NCBI RefSeq assembly: GCF_016820445.1
Contig: NZ_JADHDT010000003.1
Span: 62,001-126,000, forward strand
DNA from: Sphingomonas beigongshangi
GTDB lineage: Bacteria > Pseudomonadota > Alphaproteobacteria > Sphingomonadales > Sphingomonadaceae
DNA: 64,000 nucleotides
Direction of reading: 5' to 3'
Notes under the pieces: generated by a model
Told to the model about the DNA's origin: nothing
Database searches by the model: none
Seen by the model: only the letters and a program-made list of their open reading frames with translations
Translations under genes and position numbers: made by a program
Part shown: positions 27,332-35,077 of the stretch, in pieces
Layout: the number at the start of each line of letters is the position of its first letter
Position numbering within the stretch: position 1 is the stretch's first letter

Positions 27332-27907
27332 TCAGCTCGCGATCCGCACACTGCCGTCGGCCGCGACGTCGATGACGGCGCGTGCCGGACCGCGGGTCAG
27401 CACGACCTGTGCCGCCCGATCGGCCAGGCCGGTCGGATCGAAGACGACACGCAGCCGCCCGCCGGTCGCGCCGTCGATCCGCGCGGCCGTACCGTCGTTC
27501 CAGCGCGTCACCCGCATCGGCGTGTCCGCCATCGGCGTCCAGGCGCCCGCGACGCGCTGATCGAAGCCATAGCCGCCGGGCGTGATCCACAGGCTGACGC
27601 TGCGCCCCCCGACGATCGCGGCGTCGTGCGCCGCGCGTGCACGCAGTCCGAACCGCGCCGCCTCGTCGGCGACGCGTCCGCGCGGATCCGGCATCGCATA
27701 GACCGCGACCGCCGCGGCCAGCGCGATCACGACGACGACGACCATCAGTTCGACGAGCGTGAAGCCGTGTTCGGCGGAACGCCGAACGGGCGTGAAGCCG
27801 TGTTCGGCGGAACGCCGAACGGGCGTGAAGCCATGGCCGGCCGGCCGCTTCGCCTGGACCGCCCCTCGCGGATCGGTCGCGTTACTGCCAGGAGCCGATG
27901 TCGGCAT
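27332..27907 (-). CDS. gspH: Type II secretion minor pseudopilin H with expanded leader
   Basis: A 191-residue minor pseudopilin. The true prepilin site is HGFTLVELMVVVVVIAL at about residue 47, much farther in than the usual 6-15 residue leader. The extra length comes from a 33-bp tandem repeat coding HGFTPVRRSAE twice, so three HGFT sequences stand in a row. Only the last has the glutamate at position five needed for normal prepilin processing. The ATG at 27907 has a GAGGGA box and overlaps the gspG end by 26 bases; in-frame ATGs farther up lie deeper inside gspG. Confidence 0.87.
   Translation of the reverse strand: MPTSAPGSNATDPRGAVQAKRPAGHGFTPVRRSAEHGFTPVRRSAEHGFTLVELMVVVVVIALAAAVAVYAMPDPRGRVADEAARFGLRARAAHDAAIVGGRSVSLWITPGGYGFDQRVAGAWTPMADTPMRVTRWNDGTAARIDGATGGRLRVVFDPTGLADRAAQVVLTRGPARAVIDVAADGSVRIAS
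27758..27832. repeat. 33-bp tandem repeat in gspH leader
   Basis: Units 27758-27790 and 27791-27823 are identical and a 9-base third start follows to 27832. Each unit holds a perfect 8-bp palindrome, GTTCGGCG with GAA loop and CGCCGAAC. It is in frame (11 codons per unit). Confidence 0.95.
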
Positions 27908-28340
27908 CGATTCCCTCGCCGCCTTCCTTGCCGTCCGCACCATAGGTCCAGACGTCGGCCTCGCCGTGCTTGCCCGGCGACGCATAGAGATACGGCCGGC
28001 CCCACGGATCGTTCGGCAGTTTCTTCAGATAGCCGCCGCGCTGATAGCGAGAGGCGTCCGCGCCCGCCGGCGCTGTGACGAGCGCCTGCAGCCCCTGGCT
28101 GGTCGTCGGGAAGGTGGACATCTGCAGGCGGTACAGCTCGAGCCCGCCCTCGATCTGCGCGATATCGGCCTTCGCCTTCTCGACCCGCGCCTTGTCGCCC
28201 GACGGCAATACGTTGAGCGCCACGATCGTCGCGAGCAGACCGATGATCACGATGACGACCATCAGCTCGACGAGCGTGAACCCCTCTTCGTCCCGGCGAC
28301 GGCGGCGCTTCTTGTCTTCGATGTTCATAGACTTCCTCAT
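27882..28340 (-). CDS. gspG: Type II secretion major pseudopilin G
   Basis: A 152-residue major pseudopilin, the main subunit of the T2SS pseudopilus. The prepilin site is EEGFTLVELMVVIVIIGL near residue 19 behind a very basic leader (KKRRRRRDE). The C-terminal NDPWGRPYLY loop and acidic calcium-site region (GKEGGEGIDADIGSW) are typical. Its ATG overlaps the gspF stop. Confidence 0.96.
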   Translation of the reverse strand: MRKSMNIEDKKRRRRRDEEGFTLVELMVVIVIIGLLATIVALNVLPSGDKARVEKAKADIAQIEGGLELYRLQMSTFPTTSQGLQALVTAPAGADASRYQRGGYLKKLPNDPWGRPYLYASPGKHGEADVWTYGADGKEGGEGIDADIGSWQ

Positions 28341-29560
28341 TGACCCGCGAGCGTGTTGAGCTGGAGGATCGGCAGCAGGATGGATAGCACGATGGTAGCG
28401 ACGATACCGCCCATCACCACGATGATCGCCGGTTCGAGCAGCGACAGTGCGGTCGCGGTGAAGCGGTCGAACTCGCGCTCCAGATAATCCGCCGCGCGTT
28501 CCAGCATCTCGTCCAGCCGCCCGGCCGCCTCGCCCGACGCCGCCAGATAGGTGAGCAGCGGCGGGAACACGCCCGCCCGCCGCATGGCCGCCGACAGGCT
28601 GCCGCCGCCGCGGATCGCGTCGACGATCTCGTCCGACGCCAGGCGCAGCCGCCGGTTGTGGATGGTGGAGGCGGTCAGCGCCAGTCCTTCGAGCAGCGGC
28701 AATCGGCTCGCGACCATCGTCCCCAAAGTGCGCGCCATCCTCGCCGCATGAAGGTCGCGCAACAGGCGCCCGACGAGTGGCAGTCGCAGCAGGCGCGTAT
28801 CGACGGCGAGGCGCAGCGCCGGATCCCTGAGCGCGAACCAGCTACCGACGCCGATCGCGAGTGCGACCAGCGCCATCAGCCACCACCAGCCGACGAGAAG
28901 GGCGGATATCGCGATGACGATCCGCGTCAGCAGCGGGAGCTGCTGGCCCACCGTGTCGAACTGCTCGACGACCTGTGGCACGACGAACATCATCAAGGCC
29001 GTGACCACGCCCAGCGCCACCACCGCGAGGATCGTCGGATAGGCGAGCGCGGTGATCAGCTTGCCCCGGATTTCCGCCTGCCGTTCCAGCAGCGCGGCGA
29101 GCCGGTCAAGGATGGTGGGCAAGCTGCCCGAGCTCTCGCCCGCCGCCACCATCGCGCGATACAGGGGCGGAAAGCTCTTCGGTTCCCGCGCCATCGAATC
29201 GGCCAGCCGGCGCCCTTCGACGACGCCGGCGTGAACGGCTACGACGATGCCGCGGACGCTGTCCTGCTCCGTCTGCCGCGTGATGGTGCGCAGCGATTCC
29301 TCCAGCGGGGACACGCGGTTGAGCGTCGCGAGCTGGCGCGTGAACAACGTCAGCTGCTTGCCGCTCATCTTCGGCCGGCCGAACTGAAGGCCGAACAGCG
29401 GACGGCGCGTCGTCGCGGGCGGCGCGCCCGGCTCGATCCGGACGACGTACAGCCGGCGCCGGTCGAGACTGGCCCGGGCCGCGTCGATATCGGCCGCCGC
29501 GACATGCCCGCGCTGCTCGCTGCCGCGCGTGTCGATCGCGACATAGTCGAAATCAGCCAT
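28337..29560 (-). CDS. gspF: Type II secretion inner-membrane platform protein F
   Basis: A 407-residue polytopic protein with two repeated GspF/PilC domains and three membrane segments (about 170-190, 220-240, 375-400). LFTRQLATL near residue 75 and the FPPLYRAMVAAGESSG block are family markers. It forms the platform with GspL and GspM. Confidence 0.95.
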   Translation of the reverse strand: MADFDYVAIDTRGSEQRGHVAAADIDAARASLDRRRLYVVRIEPGAPPATTRRPLFGLQFGRPKMSGKQLTLFTRQLATLNRVSPLEESLRTITRQTEQDSVRGIVVAVHAGVVEGRRLADSMAREPKSFPPLYRAMVAAGESSGSLPTILDRLAALLERQAEIRGKLITALAYPTILAVVALGVVTALMMFVVPQVVEQFDTVGQQLPLLTRIVIAISALLVGWWWLMALVALAIGVGSWFALRDPALRLAVDTRLLRLPLVGRLLRDLHAARMARTLGTMVASRLPLLEGLALTASTIHNRRLRLASDEIVDAIRGGGSLSAAMRRAGVFPPLLTYLAASGEAAGRLDEMLERAADYLEREFDRFTATALSLLEPAIIVVMGGIVATIVLSILLPILQLNTLAGQ

Positions 29561-29595
29561 CGGCCCTGGCCGGGCGAGGCGGCGTCACGGTGGCG

Positions 29596-31176
29596 CTAGG
29601 CATCGTCCGCCTCGCGCCGCGTCACGCGCACGGCTTCCTCGGGGGTCGTCAGTCCCGCCTTGACCAACGCCTTGGCCGATTGCGCCAGGCTGGTGCTGTG
29701 TTCGAAGGCGTGGCGCGCGATCGCCGCCTCGTCGCCGCCTTCGTTGATGAGCCGCCGGATCGTCTCGTCGACGCGCACGCCCTCGAACACCCCGATGCGG
29801 CCGCGGTAGCCGGTATGGTTGCAACGCTCGCAGCCGACCGCCTCGTACACCATCTTGCCCGGCTTGATGCCGAGCAGCGGCGCGACGCCGTCCGCGGCCC
29901 GCACCGGCCGCCGGCACACGTCGCACAGCCGCCGGACCAGCCGCTGCGCGATCACCGCGCGCAGCGTCGAGGCGAGCAGGAACGGTTCGACCTTCATGTC
30001 GCGCATGCGCGTGATCGCGCCGACCGCGTCGTTGGTATGCACCGTGGACAGCACGAGATGTCCGGTCAGCGACGCCTGCACCGCGATCTCCGCGGTCTCG
30101 CGATCGCGGATTTCGCCCACCATCACCACGTCCGGGTCCTGGCGCAGGATCGCGCGCAGACCGGCGGCGAAGGTCAGGCCCACCTTGGCGTTCACCTGCG
30201 TCTGACCGACGCCCTCGACGGCATATTCGACCGGATCCTCGACCGTCAGGATGTTGCGGCTGCCGTCGTTCAGAAGGCGCAGCGCGCCGTAGAGCGTCGT
30301 CGTCTTGCCCGATCCCGTCGGCCCGGTGACGAGGATGATGCCGTTCGGTTCTGCCAGCGCGTGGCGGAGCAGCGCGTACATCGCCTCGTCCATGCCGAGC
30401 GCGTCGAGGTCGATGCCGGCATTCTCCTTGTCCAGGATGCGCAGCACGACCCGCTCGCCCGCGCGGCTCGGCAGCGTCGAGACGCGGACGTCCAGTAGCT
30501 TGCCGCCCAGTGTCAGCCCCATCCGGCCGTCCTGCGGCACCCGGCGTTCCGCGATGTCGAGCCGCGCCATCACCTTGATGCGGCTGACCACGACGGGCGC
30601 GACGTGCGGCGGCATGCGCAGCGTCTCGCGCAGCACGCCATCGATCCGCATCCTGACGACGAGGCCGGTCTCATAGGGTTCGATATGGATGTCCGACACG
30701 CCGTTGCGCGCGGCATCGGCGATGATGCCGTTGATCAGGCGGATCGCCGGCGCATCGTCCGCCGTGTCGAGCAGATCCTCGGCGGTCGGCAGCCCTTCCG
30801 CGAGCATGTCGAGCTCGTCGCCCATGCCCACCGCCGCCATCGCCGTCGCCTGCCCGTCCATGGCATAGGCATCGGACAGCAGCCGGTCGAACGCCACGGG
30901 CGGCACGACCGCGACGTCGAACGCCCGCGCCAGATATCGGCGCACCTCGATCAGCATGCGCGGATCGGCGCCCTCGCGCAGCGCGACGACGGGCGTCGCT
31001 TCGGGCTCGGTGGGCTGCAGCACGACGCCGTGCTTGCGCGCAAAGCCGTAGGGGATGGCGACCATCGGCACCGCGGCCGGATCGACGGCTGCGCTGTCCT
31101 CGGGCAGCGGCGACGCCTCGCGCGCGACCGGCGGTAGCGGATCGAGATCGGCCCCGGGCGCGAAGGTCTCCATCAC
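29596..31176 (-). CDS. gspE: Type II secretion ATPase GspE
   Basis: A 526-residue cytoplasmic hexameric ATPase that drives pseudopilus assembly. Walker A GPTGSGKTTT is near residue 286, the Asp box DPDVVMVGEIRDRETAE near 349, the His box STVHTNDA near 377, and the tetracysteine zinc site CDVCRRPV...CERCNHTG near 420-460. The GTG at 31176 overlaps the gspD stop (GTGA) and has GGAG eight bases before it; an ATG follows immediately. Confidence 0.96.
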   Translation of the reverse strand: MMETFAPGADLDPLPPVAREASPLPEDSAAVDPAAVPMVAIPYGFARKHGVVLQPTEPEATPVVALREGADPRMLIEVRRYLARAFDVAVVPPVAFDRLLSDAYAMDGQATAMAAVGMGDELDMLAEGLPTAEDLLDTADDAPAIRLINGIIADAARNGVSDIHIEPYETGLVVRMRIDGVLRETLRMPPHVAPVVVSRIKVMARLDIAERRVPQDGRMGLTLGGKLLDVRVSTLPSRAGERVVLRILDKENAGIDLDALGMDEAMYALLRHALAEPNGIILVTGPTGSGKTTTLYGALRLLNDGSRNILTVEDPVEYAVEGVGQTQVNAKVGLTFAAGLRAILRQDPDVVMVGEIRDRETAEIAVQASLTGHLVLSTVHTNDAVGAITRMRDMKVEPFLLASTLRAVIAQRLVRRLCDVCRRPVRAADGVAPLLGIKPGKMVYEAVGCERCNHTGYRGRIGVFEGVRVDETIRRLINEGGDEAAIARHAFEHSTSLAQSAKALVKAGLTTPEEAVRVTRREADDA

Positions 31177-33437
31177 CGCCGCTTCTCCGGCCGGATCGTC
31201 CGCTGGGAGACGCTTGTTCGTACGGGAACCGCGATCCGCGGGTCCTCGATATTGCCCGGTCCCGGCGCGGACGGGATGGGAGGCGCCGCGCCCAGATAGT
31301 CGCGCACCAGCTCGTCAATCGTCGGTTCCTCGCCCGGCGTCTGCAGGCCCTGCTGCTGGCGGAGATAGCCATAGCGCCGCTCGGCCAGCTTGCGGCTGTC
31401 CTCCGGCGTGCGGAGGATCGTCGGGCGGATGAAGATCATCAGATTGGTCTTGTTGCGCGACTTCGCCTTCGACTTGAAGAGGTTGCCGAGCACCGGAATG
31501 TCGCCGAGCAACGGGATCTTCTCGATCGTTCGACGTTCCTCGTCGCTGAGCAGACCGCCCATCACAGCGATCTGCCCGTCGTCGACGGTCAGCGTCGTCT
31601 CGACCTGCCGCTTGTTGAGGATGAGGTCGCTATTGTCGTTCGACACCGGTCCCGCGATCGAGCTCACCTCCAGCCGAAGGTTGAGCTTGATCGAGCCGGA
31701 GGAATTGACCTGCGGCCGCGCGGTCAGTTCTATGCCGACGTTTTCCCGCTGCGTCGTGCGGAAGGTATTGTCGAAATTGTTCGACAGCGCCTGTCCGGTG
31801 GTGATCGGAATCTCCTGGCCGACCAGGCTGTAAGCTTCCTGATTGTCGAGCGTGACCAGGTGCGGCACCTGCAGCAGGTTCGACGTGGTGTCGCTCTTCA
31901 CCGCATTGATGATCGCGCCAAAGATCGTGTCGCCGATCTGGCCACCAAACCCGCCGAAGCCGCCGGTCGAGCCGAGGATCGAGCTGATCGCCGACTGGGT
32001 CAGCTGGTCCGACGCGCCCGTGTTCGTCGTCACCGTCGTCGCGACGCCATTGGCGACGGTCGTCGTCGTGTTGCGGCCGAGCTCACGCGCGCCGATCGCG
32101 CCGGCGATCTGCAGGATGTTGGGCGCGGAGTTCGAAAAGGTCGAGGCCGCGAACGCACCGCCCGACGGGTTGGCGAGGATGAACTGCGCGCCGAGCCGGT
32201 TGACGGTGGCGTCGGAGACTTCCGCGACGATCCCCTCGATGACCACCTGCTCGCGGCGCGTGTCGAGCTGCCGCACGACATCGGCCAGTTGGCGCTGGAT
32301 GTCCGCCGGCGCAGCGATGACGATCGCATTGGCGCCCTGGAAGCGCGTGACCACCGCCGCCGTCCGGCCGCCCTGCGTCGTTATCGCGGGCTGGCCGTTC
32401 GCCGCGCCGCCGCCGACGCTCGCAGGCGCCTGCGACACGATCGGCTGCGACAGCGCGGGCGCGCCCATGCGGTTCGTGCCGCCCGAGCCGCCGTTCGCGG
32501 TCAGTCCGGAGCCGGCGCGGCTCAGCTGCGTCTGCTGCGGCTGGTCCGGGGTCTGGCCGACCAGTTGCTGCAGCACGGGCAGCAGCTGCGCGGCATCGGC
32601 GTTCTCGAGGAACACGACCTTGATCTCGGTCCCGTTCTTCGCCTTCTGGTCGAGGTCCGCAGCGACCGAGGCGAGCCGCGCCACGCTCGAGGCGTCGCCG
32701 CGGATGATGACGCTGTTGGAGCTGTCGACCGCGACGACCGACGCACCGACCGCACCGGGTGCGGCGCCGCCGCCCTGCCCGCCGCCTGCCCCGCCGACCA
32801 AGCCCTGCAAGGCCGCGGCGATCTCCTTCGCGCTCGCATTCTTCAGCGCGATGACGCGGGTCGAGGCATTGTCCGCATCGACCCGGCGCAGGACCTCGCG
32901 CACGCGGCGGATGTTGTCCGCGAAATCGACGATCACCAGGCTGTTGGCGCCGCGATTGGCGCTGACGGATCCTTGGGCGCTGACGAGCGGCCGCACCGTT
33001 TCGATGGCCTGGGCGGCGTCGATCGAACGAAGGCGCACGATCTCGGTGACGAAGCTGTTGCGGCCGGCCCCGGCCACGCCGATCCGGCTCGGCTGCGCGG
33101 CCGCATTGTCGATCGGCTGCACGCGCAGCGCCCCGTTGCCCGTCGGCACCGCGACCAGCCCGTTGGCACGCAGGGTCGACAGCACCGCCTCGAAATATTC
33201 CGATTTGCTCAACGGGCGATCGGTGACCACGGTCACCTTCCCCTGCACACGATTGTCGATGATGAACGTCCGGCCGGTGACCCGCGCGGCATCGGCGATG
33301 AATGCGCGGATGTCGGCATCGCGTACGTTGAGCGTGGTCTGCGCCAGCGCGGAGGCCGGCATGGCGACGCCGTTCAGCACGAGCGCGAAGCCAGCGACGG
33401 ACGGAAGGAGAAAGCGGATGGGCGAAACAGTCTTCAT
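31173..33437 (-). CDS. gspD: Type II secretion outer-membrane secretin GspD
   Basis: A 754-residue secretin that forms the outer-membrane channel. A signal peptide ends near SALAQTTLN (about residue 34). N0 to N3 domains follow, with Gly-rich linkers at about 260 and 350-400, and then the secretin core with VPHLVTLDNQEAYSLVGQEIP and LLSDEERRTIEKIPLLGDIPVLGNLF. The ATG at 33437 overlaps the gspC stop. No pilotin gene is seen. Confidence 0.97.
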   Translation of the reverse strand: MKTVSPIRFLLPSVAGFALVLNGVAMPASALAQTTLNVRDADIRAFIADAARVTGRTFIIDNRVQGKVTVVTDRPLSKSEYFEAVLSTLRANGLVAVPTGNGALRVQPIDNAAAQPSRIGVAGAGRNSFVTEIVRLRSIDAAQAIETVRPLVSAQGSVSANRGANSLVIVDFADNIRRVREVLRRVDADNASTRVIALKNASAKEIAAALQGLVGGAGGGQGGGAAPGAVGASVVAVDSSNSVIIRGDASSVARLASVAADLDQKAKNGTEIKVVFLENADAAQLLPVLQQLVGQTPDQPQQTQLSRAGSGLTANGGSGGTNRMGAPALSQPIVSQAPASVGGGAANGQPAITTQGGRTAAVVTRFQGANAIVIAAPADIQRQLADVVRQLDTRREQVVIEGIVAEVSDATVNRLGAQFILANPSGGAFAASTFSNSAPNILQIAGAIGARELGRNTTTTVANGVATTVTTNTGASDQLTQSAISSILGSTGGFGGFGGQIGDTIFGAIINAVKSDTTSNLLQVPHLVTLDNQEAYSLVGQEIPITTGQALSNNFDNTFRTTQRENVGIELTARPQVNSSGSIKLNLRLEVSSIAGPVSNDNSDLILNKRQVETTLTVDDGQIAVMGGLLSDEERRTIEKIPLLGDIPVLGNLFKSKAKSRNKTNLMIFIRPTILRTPEDSRKLAERRYGYLRQQQGLQTPGEEPTIDELVRDYLGAAPPIPSAPGPGNIEDPRIAVPVRTSVSQRTIRPEKRR

Positions 33438-34270
33438 GGCGTGGGTGCGACCGTGATGGCGAGGGGCAGCGTCTCGGTGCCGCGCTCGACGGTGATGGGA
33501 ATATTGCCGCCCTTGGCGAAGTCGGCGGTGACACGATCGACGTCCTGCGGGCCGCTGACCGGGCGGCCGCCGATCGAGACGACGACGTCGCCTTCGCGCA
33601 GGCCGGCGGCGCGGAACAGCGCCCCCGAACCCTGGGGCCGCACGACGAGGCCGGTCATGCGGCCACCGTCGATACGCGGGATGAAGCCGATCTCGTTGCG
33701 CAGCTGCCCGGCCTGGATCGCGGGCGCGGAGGATGCGCCGGGTGCGACGATCGCCGGGGCGGGCTGTCCGCCCGGTGCCGGCGCGGACGCGGGCGCATTG
33801 TCCTGCGTCAGGAACAGATCCTCTGGCCGCCCGCCGCGATCGATCGTGATATGGTCGAAGGCCACCGCCTTGAGCGTCACGCCGGGAAGCACCTCCTCGC
33901 CGACGCCGATGCTCTTCTGGATCCCGTCGGGTCCGGCGACGATCGCCGATCCGCGACCGGACGCCTCGTCGACCCGAATGCCGTAGAGCGTGAGTTGCAG
34001 CGCGGTGACCGCGGTCGGTGCAGCGGTGCCAGCGTCCAGCCGGAAGAAGGGATCGAAGCTCGCCAGCACGTCTGCGGGCTGGCCGGGCACCACGACATCG
34101 GCAGGACGCCAGTCGCCGAGCGGCGACACCGGCGTCGCCAGCGTCCAGACCAGACGCGCCGACTGCACCGCCAACGCGCCGAGCAGCACGAGTTCGGCCA
34201 GGGAATAGACGTTGACGACCGGCAGCCGCCGCAGAAGGCGGCGCGTGCGCGCGTCCAATTTCAAACGCAT
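33434..34270 (-). CDS. gspC: Type II secretion protein C
   Basis: A 278-residue inner-membrane protein that links the inner-membrane platform to the secretin. A basic N-terminus and one helix (about 22-45) precede the HR domain (about 95-150) and a C-terminal PDZ domain (about 200-275; AAGLREGDVVVSIGGRPV). The ATG at 34270 is chosen over an upstream in-frame ATG. It is the first gene of the operon running gspC to gspN. Confidence 0.93.
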   Translation of the reverse strand: MRLKLDARTRRLLRRLPVVNVYSLAELVLLGALAVQSARLVWTLATPVSPLGDWRPADVVVPGQPADVLASFDPFFRLDAGTAAPTAVTALQLTLYGIRVDEASGRGSAIVAGPDGIQKSIGVGEEVLPGVTLKAVAFDHITIDRGGRPEDLFLTQDNAPASAPAPGGQPAPAIVAPGASSAPAIQAGQLRNEIGFIPRIDGGRMTGLVVRPQGSGALFRAAGLREGDVVVSIGGRPVSGPQDVDRVTADFAKGGNIPITVERGTETLPLAITVAPTP

Positions 34271-34392
34271 AGAGGTTTCCGGTCTCGCACCCTTGCGCCC
34301 GTGCATGCCATGTTCCGTGCCGATGGCATAGTGCCGAATACTGACGCCATGACGAATTGGCGGCGGCGCCAGCGCGCGGTATCGCAGGCGGC

Positions 34393-35049
34393 ATGGCCAG
34401 TCTTCCCATCCTCGGCAATGGCGTCGACCCGCGTCCGATCGCCGACCGCATCCTCTCCCACCCGGGTGTTCAGAAGGTGCCCAATGCCAAGCTCGACCTG
34501 TTCCTGGCGCGGGGCTTCCTGCCGCCGGAGAGCTGCGCCGCGCTGATCGAGCGGATCGATACGGTCCGCCGCCCCTCGACGATCGCGGACCCGAACGGCG
34601 ATGCCGCCTTTCGCACCAGCGAGACCGGCGATCTGTCCGCCGCCGATCCGATCGTGCAGGTGATCGAGGCGCGGATCGCCGCCTTCACCGGCCTCGACCC
34701 CGTCCATGGTGAGCCGCTGCAGGGTCAGCGCTATGCGGTTGGGCAGGAATTCAAGGGACATACCGACTATTTCGATCCCGACGGCGTCGACTATGCGCGC
34801 TATTGCACGGTCGCGGGAAACCGCACCTGGACGATCATGGTCTATCTGAACGAGCCCGAAGCCGGTGGGGCGACGCGCTTCAAGGCGATCGACAAGACCA
34901 TCCAGCCGGAGACCGGCAAGCTCGTCGCATGGAGCAATCGCCGCCCCGACGGATCGCTGAACCCCGCCACGCTTCATCAGGGGATGAAGGTGCGCAGCGG
35001 GGTCAAGTACGTCATCACCAAATGGTTTCGCGAGCGACCCTGGGCCTGA
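34393..35049 (+). CDS. 2-oxoglutarate/Fe(II) prolyl 4-hydroxylase-like oxygenase
   Basis: A 218-residue member of the prolyl-4-hydroxylase alpha family of Fe(II)/2-oxoglutarate oxygenases. Iron ligands are readable as H123 and D125 (GHTDYFDPD) and H195 (ATLHQG); K205 (RSGVKYV) would bind the 2-oxoglutarate carboxylate. It is divergent from gspC and so may share a promoter region with the secretion operon. The substrate is unknown. Confidence 0.9.
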   Translation: MASLPILGNGVDPRPIADRILSHPGVQKVPNAKLDLFLARGFLPPESCAALIERIDTVRRPSTIADPNGDAAFRTSETGDLSAADPIVQVIEARIAAFTGLDPVHGEPLQGQRYAVGQEFKGHTDYFDPDGVDYARYCTVAGNRTWTIMVYLNEPEAGGATRFKAIDKTIQPETGKLVAWSNRRPDGSLNPATLHQGMKVRSGVKYVITKWFRERPWA

Positions 35050-35077
35050 CCACCCCCATTGGGGTGACGGCCCCGCC

